This document shows, one piece after another, positions 15,101-25,989 of a DNA stretch of 64,000 nt. Position 1 is the stretch's first letter. The number at the start of each line of letters is the position of its first letter. A program made the translations under genes and the position numbers. Below the pieces are notes generated by a model. It worked only from the letters and a program-made list of their open reading frames with translations, was not told the DNA's origin and searched no databases. This DNA comes from Patiria pectinifera (Eukaryota > Echinodermata > Asteroidea > Valvatida > Asterinidae). The stretch is from assembly GCA_029964075.1 (NCBI GenBank), contig CM057136.1:5890001-5954000 (forward strand). The letters are read 5' to 3'.

Positions 15101-18100
15101 TGTTGATGAGAAGTAAAGGTTGCCTTTATGACACCAGTGTCTATTTGCAGGACTAGAGGTACGTCCTAGGCATTTAAATTTCGAGGAAGTATAGAACACT
15201 GGTATTAACTGTGAGTAAGAAGTTACAGATATTTAGCGCACCTCAGGTGCTATGCGCCTCGAGGGGGTTAAAAACGACATATCCCACATCACAGCAGTCG
15301 GCAATTGTTTTGGTATATCGTGTTAATAAGTCAAAGTGATAAATGGTTGGAATTAACTTACTATGTGAGAAGTAAATCAAATCACTAATGTAACCTTTGA
15401 TAACTGCAGGCTTTCCTGCCAGAACACGAGACTGAGCGATTGTAGTTCTCAGTCGTGAGCGTGTGGGCAGGTTCTACAAGCTCGCACAACATGTGCAATT
15501 TATATGCATAGCATATGGAGCCCAGTGTATGCATTTTTACAGACTGAACACTTGACCGTAATGAAATTACAGGATCCAAACAAACGATATACCAACTGCA
15601 GTTTTTACATACAGTACATATAAGATTCCAATCTCTGAACCAGTTGCTTGCTTAGGATGGACGCATCAATTAGCACAGTATCATTTGTTTGCATGTAAGC
15701 TTCTTGGAATGTTATGAATGGCATGCATGTACTGTCACAAGCCCTGTGTTTGAAAACCTCTGCATGCATTCTGTAGACAATCTGTAGTAGTTTGTAAAAC
15801 AGTTTTGTGTGGGATTTACATGCTGGAAGAAAACAACACTTTTGTCTACATACCTCATAGAGGTTGGTGACTGCTAGAAACTATAGGTTGCTTAAGGCAC
15901 ATTAATTGAGATTAAAATGCAATTATTGCTGGCATAAAATAATTATTGAACAAAATACTTTTGAGAGCTTTTTTCTTTTGCCTAAAAGTGATTACTGAGG
16001 GGCAGCAGTCTAATGACACCACAAATAAAATAGGAGTTCAGGTTAAGAGGTTGTGGCTTTAGTACTGCTGCATGTCTCAGATGTGCTGGGAGACAAGACA
16101 ATCACCTCAGCAGTTGAAGGATGCTACCAGCATCCCTATCTATAAGAGGAAGAGTGAAAGAAGTGATTGTGGGAACCACAGGGGGATCTTGTTACTGTCC
16201 ATTGCTGGTAAGAGTTTTGCAGTTAGCAGAGCAGATCTTACCAGACAGCCAGTGTTGATGTACAGGAAACAGAACCACAACTGATATGATTTTCACACTG
16301 CGGCAGTTACAAGAGAAAGTCATGGAACAGAAGAACCGGTCATTCTTTGTAGCCTGTGTTGACCTCTCCAAGGCTTTCGAGTCCGTTGACAGGTCAATGT
16401 TGTGGCACTTGCTGGTGTGCTTTGGCTGTAGACGTCGTTCAAGGGTTCCATGAAGGTATGGTTGGTAGAGTCTCAGGTGGGTGATCTATGTCTTACCCTT
16501 TTGAGATCTCTCATGGAGTAAAACAGGTTGTGTTTGGTTTCACCCTATTTTCCTGTTCCTGGCTGCAGTTCTGAGAGTGATGAATGACAAATATAGCTCA
16601 GGTGTCTTCATCAAGACTCGGCATGATGGGAAGATCTTCAACCTGGCCAGACTTCGCGCAAATACCAAGGTGAGAGAGGTCTGTGTAAGAGAGCTGCTTT
16701 TCGCCGATGACTGTGTCCTTTTGACTCATACCTTTGAGGATATTCCAGAAGTCATCAACTTTGCTGATGCCTCTCAGAAGTTGGGACTCACCATCAACAT
16801 TTAAAAAAAAAGTGCTCTACCAGCCAGCACTCAGGAAACTGCACACCCAACCCCACCTATAAACTCTACTGAGCTACAGTCTGTCCATGAGTTCACTTAC
16901 CTGGGAAGTACAGTTACATCAGACCACACCCTTGATGCTGAAATCTCCAATCGCATCCAAGTTGCAGGGTTGGCCTTAGAAAATGTGTCTGGTCTCAGCA
17001 CTGTATTCTAAACACCACAAAGTGTAAGGTCTACCACGCCCTTGTTGAACAACATTGCATACTCAGCTGAAACATACACCCTCTGCAGAAGACACGTAAG
17101 GAAACTAACTACCAGTAGTATCCAGCTGCGTCACCTAAGGCAGATCGTCGGAATCTGCTGGAAGGACCATGTGTCAAGTGTAGGAGTCCTTCAGCATGCC
17201 AACATGCCAAGTGTGAAGTCAATGCTTCTTACAGCTCAGCTGAGATGGTCTGGGCATGTTTATACGGATAAAGTTGTCAAGACATCCTAGGCGTGTATTT
17301 TATGGGGAACTCTCAGATGAAGAGCGGCACGTTGAATTGGCAGCCCAAAACTGGTGTAAGGATTGAAAGCAACATCTTAGGGTAACTAAAATACCATTGG
17401 ACAGCTGGGAAGAAGTAGCACTCAACCGTTCCTAGTGAAGGGCCACCATCAAGAAGGGTGCTCAGTTAGTTGAACGTACAAGTGCTCACAAGTATGATGT
17501 GCTATATGCCAGATGCCACAACCCTCAAGCTCCGATTGTCTTCTGTCAATTCTGTAACAGGGGCTTTGTTAACAGACTTGGCCTATTCTCACATGTCCAC
17601 TCTAAACACATCAGTGTTACTCCTCACTAATTGTTTGTCGTCATCGAATGGATAGACAGCCAGAGAGAGATGTCATTACAGCAATCAGTTGTTGGAACCT
17701 GAGTCCTTCTTATGGCATCATGAATCTGTTGAGCTCAAAGAAACAAATGACTGTTGTTTAAATTTTTTGAAATTTCAATAAAGGATTATTTGCTCATAAA
17801 TTTAAGGATGCCTTACAAAAAGCTAGCACTGTTTCATCCTTATATCTGTCTACTCAGCAATTTGAACATTTCATAAAAATATTGTTAAACAATCAGCAAT
17901 CGCGCTACTAGTTGTAGCGGCCATATCCCACTATATGTGTTTTGTATCGAAATATACATTAATCTATTGTTTCTGTTTTCCTATTTTAAGCAAACTTCTC
18001 CGTTGGATGATATGGCAATGGAAAAGATCGTTTTGGATGTTTGGTTTTGTTGATTATTCCGAGCTACATTTGTATTTTAATATTAATGTATGTGTTAAAG

Positions 18101-21100
18101 TTGTATATTGTTTTGAGTTTTTTTGATTGTGATTTTTTTTATTGACTTTTACTTGTTTGTTGTATTATTATCCGGTTTATGCATGTGTGTGTAGCCTTTG
18201 GCAGTTAGTCTTCATCTGCATCCATCGCATCTACATCCGTCCGCTGACCACATTGCATCCACAGCCTTGTACATTGGTTACTCTTTTTCCATTTACTTGT
18301 GAATAATGTATCATTTTTTTGTATGCAGCTCCACAACCAGCGCCTCCAGTATCCCTGAAATCCCAGGAAAGAATTATCCAATCAGAGGTATGTGCACTCA
18401 GCCAGTGAAGCCCCACCCAACAGTAAATTGTCTTAACTGACTTTCTTGTGCTTTTACAATCAGCAAGAATGTGTTAAGTTTATCATGAAGGATGCCTTTG
18501 TGTTAGTAAAGCATAGAATGAGGCCACATCCCTATGGAAGCAGCTCAGCCACGTCCCATAGACATATGTGATACTGCTGATCATACTGCTTTCAGACACA
18601 ACCTAAGATTCATTAGAACAATTCTTTTTGTCTATCTTGTAAAGGACTTGTGACCTATGTGACGTGTATTGCAACATGTCTTGTGCTATGTGAGGTTTAC
18701 AGACTTTTTAATTAAAATAGTTTTTACGGAGATATAAACTTATTCACTGATTTGTCTTCTCTCTCTCGTCTAGATTTCTGTTCAAAATCGGCCTACAAGC
18801 ACTACAAGTAAGTACAAGACTACAACTTTACAAAAATTAATAATTGATTAGTTTTTGCACAGGCTGATCTGCATGCACACAGTAAGTAGCTATTACTGTG
18901 GTGCTACCATGCTCGGGTGAAGGCGCAAGCATTCTTACATTGGAGGCGCACATGAGCTTTGGTAGCTTGTTGACACGTTATTAGTTGGAGGAGCATTGAG
19001 TGTTACTGCAACCTGTGCATGAGTGTCAGGCCATCTCAGTAATGCTCTTCATTGTGGTCGCCACTTTTTTCTAAATCCGTTGTTAAACTATTCCTAGCAA
19101 TTTTCTTCCCCTGAAAACTGTTCTCTTTTATTTGTAATATCTCAATAACATTGAACCAGCCGAAATCTGAGTCCTCTCAGAACCAGTGGCGCATTCATTG
19201 GGGGGGGGGGGGAGGCAGTGGGGGATTGTGCCATGGCCTGAAGTCCCCCCGGGACTGAATAACCGGTAGTGAATCGAGGTGTTTTACAGTTTTGTTCCTG
19301 TGGTGGAATTACAATGTCTGTGAACAATGCCAAGTGTTACATGTAACTAACTTCGCAATAGTCTGTGTCACTTTATAGTCTGTTTCTCTTTTATAGTGTG
19401 TGTCTCTTTGATTTGGTTTATTCAGGTCTAGACTCCCATGGCAGTAGAGACAGTTCTTACAATTCAGCACCAGATGTAAGTCTGCAAAAAGAGATAAGCA
19501 GTAAAGGAACATTTTAAAGTTCTTATTAAGTTAATAATATTCAAACTTCTGTGGTACACTGCAATATACACACCATCATTTTCACATCAAGTTAATCCTT
19601 TCCTTACCATGGGCGACTTTTGTTGACAAGGAAGTGCCCCCTGCTGCTTACCATAGGCAATTTTAGTCGACACAGATTTATTCACTGCTTTTCAGAAAGG
19701 TGGAATGTTGGTGTGTTTGGCCATCCATACATTAACCATATACCAACTGAAAAAGTGTTTTCGGATTGTTCTAATGGTATAGTTTACTCATGGTATTACC
19801 ATTACAAAAATGTAAAAAAAAGTGCTTCAGAAGTATCCACGCACAATTCTGAGGTATGGAGTGCCATTTGGTCATGTGGTTAAATGCAGTTTGATAACTG
19901 GGACCAGATGAACAAACAGGCATAACATTTTTATATTTGCACATATGGACCTGATTTTTACATCACATAAAAGAGTACAGTTCAAGGAATAAACTTTACA
20001 CACAATACCTATGATTTTAATTACTTCTTGGCAGTGACGATCTTGGTTGAAAAAGTGAGTTTTCAACATGTGGTCCATTTTTCACACTCTAGTAATTTCA
20101 GCATGACTGAGCAAATAATTTGGTCCTGGGAAGAGCCAAGTCAAAAACCAATGTGGCAATGAAAGGGTTAAACAAACCAATAATAATTATTAAAAAATTA
20201 AAAAGGCTATTTATAAGATCAGTACTGCAAACCCGTGTTCATAAGGCCCTTAAAATATCATCTGGTGCCCGGCACAAAGGCATAATGAGCGCTCTGACCC
20301 AGCACAAAGGCATAATGAGCGCTCTGATATGGCACAAAGGCATAATGAGCGCTCTGACCCGGCACAAAGGCATAATGAGCGCTCTGACCCGGCACAAAGG
20401 CATAATGAGCGCTCTGACCCGGCACAAAGGCATAATGAGCGCTCTGACCCGGCACAAAGGCATAATGAGCGCTCTGACCCAGCACAGAGGCATAATGAGC
20501 GCTCTAACTCGGCGCAAAGGCATAATGAGCGCTCTGACCCGGCGCAAAGGCATAATGAGCGCTCTGACCCGGCACAAAGGCATAATGAGCGCTCTGACCT
20601 GGCACAAAGGCATAATGAGCGCTCTGACCCGGCACAAAGGCATAATGAGCGCTCTGACCTGGCACAAAGGCATAATGAGCGCTCTGACCCGGCACAAAGG
20701 CATAATGAGCGCTCTGACCCGGCACAAAGGCATAATGAGCGCTCTGACCTAACACAAAGGCATAATGAGTGCTCTGACCTGGCACAAAGGCATAATGAGC
20801 GCTCTGACGCGGCACAAAGGCATAATGAGCGCTCTGACCCGGCACAAAGGCATAATGAGCGCTCTGACCTGGCACAAAGGCATAATGAGTGCTCTGACCT
20901 GGCACAAAGGCATAATGAGCGCTCTGACCCGGCACAAAGGCATAATGAGCACTCTGACGCGAAAACACTTTTCAAGAAAATTGCACTGAATGGGTTCAAT
21001 GTTGCTTTACGTGTATTATAAATCCAATGTTCTCCCACACATATTATAAATCATATGAATTTGAAATTTGTCACACTTATGAATCATATTTTTTGAACAA

Positions 21101-23651
21101 CTTGCGTTAATTCCCCCGGCGAAAGTGGTTGATTTTCAAATACAGTAACCAACTCTGCCCTCGCGATTTACCACTAGGCAGGGAGAAAGTGGATTGTCCA
21201 AGGACACATACATTACTACCCCAGGCTTAGCTCTACTGAGTGGAGCGTTGAACTACGGTACCCTCCGTACTAATGCTGCACCGATTTGCCATACTTTGGT
21301 GACGGATACACAGTAGCAAATTGTACATACCCACGCGAGGACAAAAGACCCCCCAAAAAACGGTAAAGAGAATACAAAAGAGAGAGAAAGCGGCCCTGGA
21401 TAGATCTACACATTCATGACATTCCATAAGACCCCTTATATTTTTACCAAACAGCGACAATTTCGAGAAAAAAAACGCAAACAGCAAAATAGTCTGAAAA
21501 CTCACCGCTCAATTTGTTTGCCGTGTGTTGCTCAGTCCCTTGCACCGAGTTGACAAATGAGGGCGCTTGACGTGATGTGACCGTCCCGCTCGATTGAAGA
21601 AACACAAGTCGCGCTTTATCAATGACTGTTTTGTGTTATGATACGTACTCCGATCCGCGCCGTATTCAAAGCCCATAATGTGGTACAATTTACTACCGTG
21701 TATCCGTCACCAAAGTATGGCAAATTGGTGGAGCGTTAGTACGGAGGGTACCGTAGTTCAACGCTCCACTCCGTAGAGCTACCCCCAGGCTAAACAGAAT
21801 GAACTGGACTCCCCAATTTGTAGAATTAGAACAGATTTGAAATTGAATGCTGCAGATGACAAGACCACAGCAGGTCACTTGGTATATTTAACGTGCAATC
21901 CGATGGGGGTGTGGCTTGACGTCATTCTCGCTGACTTTTTTACATCCTCTTAGGAGCCTGATCAGGAGAAATATCATTCCTCACCTGCATCAACCACACC
22001 TACATCTAGACGAAAGACCCAGCAAGATAGAAATGTGAGTACAAGCCACAAGTTTTGTCCTCCACCCTTTCGGTTTGACTCCCATTGAATAGAGTACAAT
22101 TTAAAGTTTCTGCATGGTGGAATGGGGCTAAAAACGCGTCGTGCATAATCAGAGTTAAGTTGGATGACATGAAGACAATTTTAACTATGATAAGAGAATA
22201 AGGAAGCGTGCCAAAAATTTTGTTAAGGATGTACATCACCCAACAAATGAGTTCTTCCACATGATGCCTTCAGGAAGAAAGAATAGGTGCAAAAACCAAC
22301 CGTTTCAGAAATAGTTTAATACCATCGGCCATGCAGGTTTTTAACAATGGACATTTTTTATTTATAAAATGTCTGTATTAGCCAACCGTTTAAAAAATAG
22401 ATTTATATCATCAGCTGTGTGGGTTTTTAACAATGGGAACTTTTAATTTATAAAATGTGTATGTTTATTGTAATTGTTTGTATATTATTTGTACTAATTT
22501 TTTTGTGGTTATTGTTTTAATTGTATTGTATTTGACATTCTGTCATTTCTACTTTTATGCGAGTCCAACATTACAAATTCCTGCGATTGTTTTTAATCAT
22601 TGGCTGAATCAATCAATCATAATCTTAATGGTGTGTATGAACTTTGTGGATGCCACCATGTGAGTTTTAATCTCTTACATGAAGAAATGTTAATTTCAAA
22701 GTTCAAGTAAAAGTCATGTCTTTAAAAACCTGGAAGTTCCTTTTTTTGCCACGGACTGTCAAATTTTACAGTAATGAAAAATGTGTATTTTGTCTGTAGA
22801 AGAGAATCTCAGCGGCCTACGACCAGTTATCCAATGTCCCTGAAAAGAGTATGCCGCCAGTGCCTAGCCGGTCTACTGCACCCAAGCTGGGAGTCCCACC
22901 TTGTACCCTTCCAATGATCCCCAAACCTTCACCACCGTATGGCCACTACCAGCCTTCACCTTCCCCCTCCCCTGGGGAGGAGGATCAGCCCAACTACATG
23001 GAATTTGATGAGGAGCCTATACCTGGGGACCTGCCTGGGTTACCTCCCCCACCCCCACCCACAGAGATGGGTGCTGAAAGGTACAACTGCTTGAGGCAGA
23101 TTATCTATTGTCTCTGCCGATTACAGCTATGCTGGCACATGCAGACAGTAGATATAACCGTAGCTTTGGAAACTAATTTGAACATTCATGTGCCTGTTTT
23201 CACTGCTCCACCCTCCTCAATAAATTTAACTGTCATCAGCCCTTTGGGCATTGTTCTAGTGAACACCTCTCTTTTTTGCGGGGTCCAAGGTGCTTTACAA
23301 TGGTTAAAAACATTGAAAAATAGAAGCCAACTTAACCTTACGCAAATTAGAATTACAGTTAACTTAAACAAAGTTGACTTAAACATTGGAAAGTTAAGGT
23401 AACATACTATTGCCATTTTTGTGCTAAGCAAGCCCATGAAAGTTGCCCCATATCATGTGTTCTTAGTCAATTCATCTCTGATCTTCATGTTCTTTTATTT
23501 CAGAGCCTTCGATGTCAAAACTCCAGTCTCTCCCACTCAGAGCTCTCGTTATTCAGAGTCTCCATTATCAGCATCAAAGTACCCCCAAGTAACTCCCAGA
23601 CAGCCTGCTCAGAAAAGGCCCATCCCAAAACCTAGGGTTGCTCCAAGATAG
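120..23651 (+). CDS. PIK3AP1: BCAP/BANK/Dof-family PI3K adaptor, 3' part (14 exons)
   Basis: Cytoplasmic scaffold family that couples tyrosine-kinase receptors to PI3K (vertebrate PIK3AP1/BCAP and BANK1, fly Dof). Exons: 120-389, 1903-2084, 2358-2442, 2922-3050, 4843-5139, 6911-7077, 8162-8246, 12766-12831, 18329-18387, 18774-18807, 19426-19475, 21954-22034, 22800-23080, 23504-23651 (stop TAG). All have AG/GT borders and matching phases, giving about 644 residues. Exon 120-389 matches the C-terminal half of the DBB domain (TGTNRAVVGTFKF). Exon 1903-2084 encodes ankyrin-like repeats (TALHFAAKYGLKNI, DGLTPDIMAGMNGHSDLKSF). The next exon carries a YMFM motif, which fits the YxxM consensus for p85 SH2 domains. 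Later exons are acidic, then rich in proline, serine and tyrosine, ending in a basic proline-rich tail (RPIPKPRVAPR) that could bind SH3 domains. The 5' exons (TIR-like region and start of DBB) lie left of the window. Which of BCAP or BANK1 is the closer relative is not resolved. Confidence 0.85.
390..1045. other. BCAP-gene intron, no element recognised
   Basis: AT-rich intronic sequence with no coding signal or repeat that I recognise. The intron runs to 1902; its right part holds the two repeats listed next. Confidence 0.5.
1046..1450. repeat. dispersed repeat family, copy 1
   Basis: About 400 bp sharing a colinear series of blocks with 35135-35540: GACTTGGACTCGACC-like start, AAAAACAT, GTTGCAAATAAT, ACCACTTACATA, a GTCCATG..CACATCCATTT block and a GACTTGGACTCGGACT-like end. 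The copy lies in a BCAP-gene intron. The shared order of blocks in two unrelated introns shows a dispersed element. No terminal inverted repeat or coding capacity is evident. Confidence 0.6.
1455..1850. repeat. 35-bp minisatellite
   Basis: About ten tandem copies of a unit of roughly 35 bp containing GATTTGACTGATACTGATAC and a CTCATCTCTAGT or CTCCACTCTAGT end. One copy lacks an internal GATACT segment. It abuts the dispersed repeat to its left and ends about 50 bp before the ankyrin exon. Confidence 0.9.
3700..4470. repeat. probable repeat-derived block in intron
   Basis: The minus strand is open for 136 codons here, but the text (GGCGGCCATATTGGATTC and similar) resembles non-coding dispersed repeats common in invertebrate genomes rather than a protein domain. 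No splice sites or family match were seen. Calling it repeat-derived is inference. Confidence 0.3.
5266..5758. mobile_element. MITE with TTAA target site
   Basis: Non-autonomous inverted-repeat element of about 490 bp. The left end (TTAAAGATATAGTCCATCAT) and the right end (ATGATGGACTGTAGCTTTAA) are imperfect inverted copies. Both begin or end at TTAA, the usual target of piggyBac and Kolobok elements. No transposase ORF. Confidence 0.7.
6020..6200. repeat. hairpin-bearing repeat shared with 49585-49690
   Basis: The block CAAAATCCATCA..CTTCACATAATGCTTC..GACCAAATC occurs here and at 49620-49675 in a POLR3A intron. A hairpin (CAAATCCATTGAAATCCACC against GGTGGATTTGGATGG) follows at about 6078-6127. 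Probably fragments of one dispersed repeat family. Confidence 0.55.
8822..9432 (+). repeat. G-rich (GGGGT/GGGTTGG) degenerate satellite
   Basis: About 600 bp made almost entirely of short G runs spaced by T or A (GGGGTGGGGTTGGGTGGGG and variants), with strong strand asymmetry: G on plus, C on minus. Many runs meet the pattern of four closely spaced GGG tracts, so G-quadruplexes are plausible. A second short stretch lies at 9724-9800. Proline-rich ORFs on the minus strand are a by-product. Confidence 0.85.
9433..9723. mobile_element. TIR element, AAGGGCGGATCC family, copy 1
   Basis: Left end CAAGGGCGGATCCAGAAC, right end TGGATCCGCCCTTG: inverted termini of about 13 bp. The interior shares ATTACGGCGTGGG and GGGGCCCGCT text with the copy at 41231-41404. 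Non-autonomous. It sits inside the G-rich satellite, splitting it. Confidence 0.65.
9800..11189. other. intron, nothing firm
   Basis: Intronic sequence. A GC-richer patch near 10900-10985 (AGCCGGGCTACTT, GGCTAGCGGGCTACCGC) looks repeat-like but has no clear ends. No gene is supported. Confidence 0.4.
11190..11291 (+). CDS. candidate extra exon of the BCAP-like gene
   Basis: A 102-nt stretch follows a pyrimidine/CA tract ending in CACAG and is followed by GGTACATG. It is open in the phase required by its neighbours (phase 1 in, phase 1 out, length divisible by 3) and would encode a Gly/Ser-rich segment beginning GGPVGEHIGQSTFYSPGSP. The donor is weak. It could be a cassette exon or a chance fit. 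Transcript reads joining 8246 to 11190 would decide. Confidence 0.35.
11370..11875 (+). repeat. degenerate GATCTGGTT-type tandem repeat
   Basis: About 500 bp of loosely repeated text around GATCTGGNTTGATCT / CTGGATCTGGTT, too diverged for a fixed unit. It is T- and G-rich on plus. Intronic. Confidence 0.6.
11964..12010. repeat. perfect-type hairpin
   Basis: AGAACAAGGGACGTGCCTAC is followed directly by its near-perfect inverse, GTAGGCATGTCCCTTGTTCT, with a GTGTGT-like turn. A snap-back remnant of a palindromic element is the simplest reading. Confidence 0.7.
13140..13604. mobile_element. MITE with TTAA ends (family A)
   Basis: Left end TTAAAGGGAATGTACATCAT, right end GTATATTCCCTTTAA. An internal inverted pair, CAGTCTGGTTCCCTGACTCC against AGGGAACCAGTCTAACTGC, gives a second stem. 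TTAA at both ends suggests a piggyBac- or Kolobok-type target. A second copy enters the window's right end at 63820. Confidence 0.75.
14069..14142. repeat. nested hairpin
   Basis: ACCCTTGGTGCGCAGG pairs with CCTGTGCACCAAAGGGT, and inside it GGGCAGTCG pairs with CGACTGCCC around TTAG. Likely a small foldback relic in the intron. Confidence 0.65.
16050..17690 (+). pseudogene. decayed non-LTR retrotransposon (reverse transcriptase)
   Basis: Broken LINE-type reverse transcriptase in the host intron, in host orientation. Recognisable pieces, in several frames with stops between them: CGNHRGILLLSIAGKS at 16160-16215, FVACVDLSKAFESVDRSMLW near 16345-16400, FADDCVLLTHTFEDIPE with the RT catalytic FADD box near 16695-16750, a FTYLGSTVTSDHTLDAEI block near 16890-16940, AQLRWSGHV near 17235, and a C-terminal zinc-finger-like CQFCNRGFVNRLGLFSHVHS near 17540-17605. 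The order matches the endonuclease/reverse-transcriptase LINE class often annotated in invertebrates. Frameshifts and stops make it inactive. The endonuclease domain is missing, consistent with 5' truncation. Confidence 0.85.
17700..18328. other. intron, nothing recognised
   Basis: AT-rich intron between the decayed LINE and the 59-nt exon at 18329. No supported feature. Confidence 0.4.
20270..20960. repeat. 30-bp satellite, about 23 units
   Basis: Head-to-tail array of a 30-bp unit (CATAATGAGCGCTCTGACCC then GGCACAAAGG) with no length variation and only point changes. The unit has a GAGCGCTC palindrome. Because 30 is divisible by 3 and the unit lacks stops in most frames, long ORFs appear on both strands (up to 262 codons); these are artefacts. 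Intronic. Confidence 0.95.
21229..21781. mobile_element. hAT-like MITE, TAGCTCTACTGAG family
   Basis: Left end TAGCTCTACTGAGTGGAGCG, right end CGCTCCACTCCGTAGAGCTA. The inversion continues inward through TTGAACTACGGTACCCTCCG and the CCATACTTTGGTGACGGATA block. The flanks CCCAGGCT (left) and CCCCAGGCT (right) look like an 8-bp target duplication, as hAT elements make. The same termini form the snap-back at 30503-30584. No transposase. Confidence 0.75.
22180..22625 (+). mobile_element. 3' end of a LINE, internally duplicated
   Basis: A fragment reads HHPTNEFFHMMPSGRKNR then a run like NQPFQK..IPSAMQVFNNGHF, the style of LINE reverse-transcriptase C-termini. A segment of about 100 bp is repeated: AACCGTTT(C)AGAAATAG..GGTTTTTAACAATGG at about 22296-22370 and again at 22383-22460. 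It ends near a TCAATCAATCATAATC tail. Class assignment is tentative. Confidence 0.45.
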
Positions 23652-24368
23652 GTTGGTTTGTACAGTAAAAGGGTATGTTACCTTTCCACTTTGGGACCAT
23701 TTTTTATGGTATCCGTAAAGAAAACCAACCCCAGCATTTAAATCCTGGGAGTTGCTGCTGAGATTATTCATAAAGGCGCGTACGATAACCCTACCACATC
23801 GGTGCATCAGTGCAGCAAGATACAAGTGTGTACAGTGCGGATGAAAGGATTTGCAACTAAAAAATGTACATAAACCTGAAATCTGTTTCGTTTTCCATGT
23901 AGCCTGGTTTTCATGTTAAAAATGGCATACAAAACATACTAAGTAATTTGAAAAGTTGGTTACGGATACCTGATGCCATAATTTGGAACCGGTTCCTGAC
24001 ATCAGCAGTCGGTTACTCAGGTCCCTGGTTCTGATGCACAGCCCTAGTGTTCCACCCTGGAGCTCTCACTAGTGCTGACAAAGCGTCCTCTACTATTCAT
24101 GGATGGAGTCCATAGGTCCAGGTACATGGGCTACAATGGAGAGGTGTCAGCAAACACGAGCCAGTAGAATCTTGCTCATAGTTAGATGATGAACCGGACA
24201 GAAAGTGTTACATTCCCTTGGGAATTTAAGAATTGTTCAGTATGTATTAGGTAGAGTTGGGGATGGCTGTTCACTATAAAAATCCTGAAAACTGAGATCT
24301 TTAATTGAATCTCTCAGACAAAAATAACTACAAATTCCTCCAAAAACCCCCACTAAATATGAACATTA
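23652..24368 (+). other. presumed 3' UTR start of the BCAP-like gene
   Basis: Follows the TAG at 23649-23651. No further exon is needed to finish the protein. The polyadenylation site was not assigned; AATAAA occurs at several distant points (for example near 26978 and 28490). Confidence 0.5.
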
Positions 24369-24634
24369 CAGGGTGTATAAAAAAATGTAATCCAAACATA
24401 TTGAATTAGTGTATTAAAATTATGAAAGTGAACACTGTCAGGATGGCTGCATCTGAAAGGGTGAATTACCAGCTTTCTATTCCTGGAGTCATGAATTAAT
24501 AGGTAATTAAGTGAAATCAATGGTCACCATTACAGCAGGGTTACAGTAAGTAATCAATGTAACACTACACTATACATAGCTCAACTTGTTTCAACATAGC
24601 TACTAGTTTTGGATTACATGTTTAATACACCCTG
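24369..24634. mobile_element. MITE, CAGGGTGTAT termini, TA target
   Basis: Left CAGGGTGTATAAAAAAATGT with ATCCAAAC; right GTTTTGGATTACATGTTTAA then TACACCCTG: inverted termini of about 30 bp, flanked by TA on both sides. TA duplication fits Tc1/mariner-type cut-and-paste elements. About 266 bp, non-autonomous. Related termini occur at 52630-53142. Confidence 0.7.
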
Positions 24635-25399
24635 TACACATATATATGTACTATGTATGTTTAGAGAAATTAGACGTAATAGGTACCTTTAATAGAAATT
24701 ATTAAATTATGACAACTATAAAATGATTTGAGACCATGTATAGATGTAGATTAGTACTGTTAGTTTTAAAAGGGACATGTGTTAAACTGCAAATTAGACA
24801 AAGGCCGTTAATAAGTCGTCACGTTGGGGACGAAAACTTAGAACATGTTTTCTTTATTTGAAGGCTTTGTCTGGGAACACATTTTTGAGGGACCAAAAAA
24901 AAAATGGTTTCTGTGTTTGAATTAAATTGCTCAAACATGTTGTAAAAGGTCTTAATGTAAACAGCTAACATCACATTCTAGGCAGTCAAAGAGCATAAGA
25001 CTTTACTTCTGTTAGGAAACTTCAAAATTGTCCAAAAGTTTAGAAGTGCTTCCATTACCATTCCCTTCATTTTCAAGTGTGTACGTTAAAATTTGAATAG
25101 GAGACTTAATTTTTTTCACAATTTTTTTAGCATAATGTTCTAATTGTACTCATCACAAACTATGTGTTTGATAAGGCAGGAATGCGTCATGTACAAAGAT
25201 TTTGTACACAGGTTTTGTGTAGATAAATTGTAGAATCATAATACATGTATCATAGCTTGAAATATGTAGTACAGTGTAGAATTATGTGTGTGTATTTATA
25301 TCACGTTTAATTAGGCAGATGCATCATTGTGTGATTTTTTCTCAGATACCTGTGTTATTATATGTTGATACTATCTATCAAGCAGCAGTGTAGATATTT

Positions 25400-25985
25400 A
25401 TTAGCAGTTTAACAGCCATTCATCAGCAGACCAGTGGATACTGCCATACATCAGCAGTTTAGTGGATGCTGTTACATCAGCAGTTTTGTGGATGCTGCAA
25501 TACATCAGCAGAATAGTAGATGCTGTTACATCAGCACTTCAGTGGATGCTGGCACACATCAGCAGTTCAGTGGATGTTGCCATACATCAGTAGTTCAGTG
25601 GATGCTGTTACATCAGTAGTTCAGTGGATACTGTTACATCAGTAGTTCAGTTGATGCTGTTACATCAGCAGTTCAGTTGATGCTGTTACATCAGCAGTTC
25701 AGTGGATGCTGGCACACATTAGCAGTTCAGTGGATGTTACCGTACATCAGTAGTTCAGTGGATGCTGTTACATCAGCAGTTCAGTGGATGATGTTACATC
25801 AGCAGGTCCGTTGATGCTGGTACACATCAGCAGTTCAGTGGATGCTGCCATACATCAGCTTGTTTTTTACTCATACATCAGCAATTCTGTGGGTGCTGCC
25901 ATACATCAGCAGTGCAGAGGATGATGTTCCATCGGCAGTTCAGTGGATGTTTCCATATATCAGCAGTTTGTGGATATTGCCATTT
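25400..25985 (+). repeat. minisatellite, ACATCAGCAGTTCAGTGGATGCTG
   Basis: About 20 imperfect copies of a 25-30-bp unit around CATCAGCAGTTCAGTGGATG, with units ending GCTGTTA or GCTGCCATA. It lies in the 3' flank or 3' UTR of the BCAP-like gene. Confidence 0.9.
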
Positions 25986-25989
25986 CTGA

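Noticed and set aside
20270..20960. CRISPR-like look of regular 30-bp repeats
   Set aside because: Units are directly adjacent with no spacers, and the DNA is animal nuclear. It is a satellite.
20120..21038. Long repetitive ORFs on both strands (up to 262 codons) in the 30-bp array
   Set aside because: They follow purely from a stop-free 30-bp unit, with open frames on both strands. No splice or domain support.
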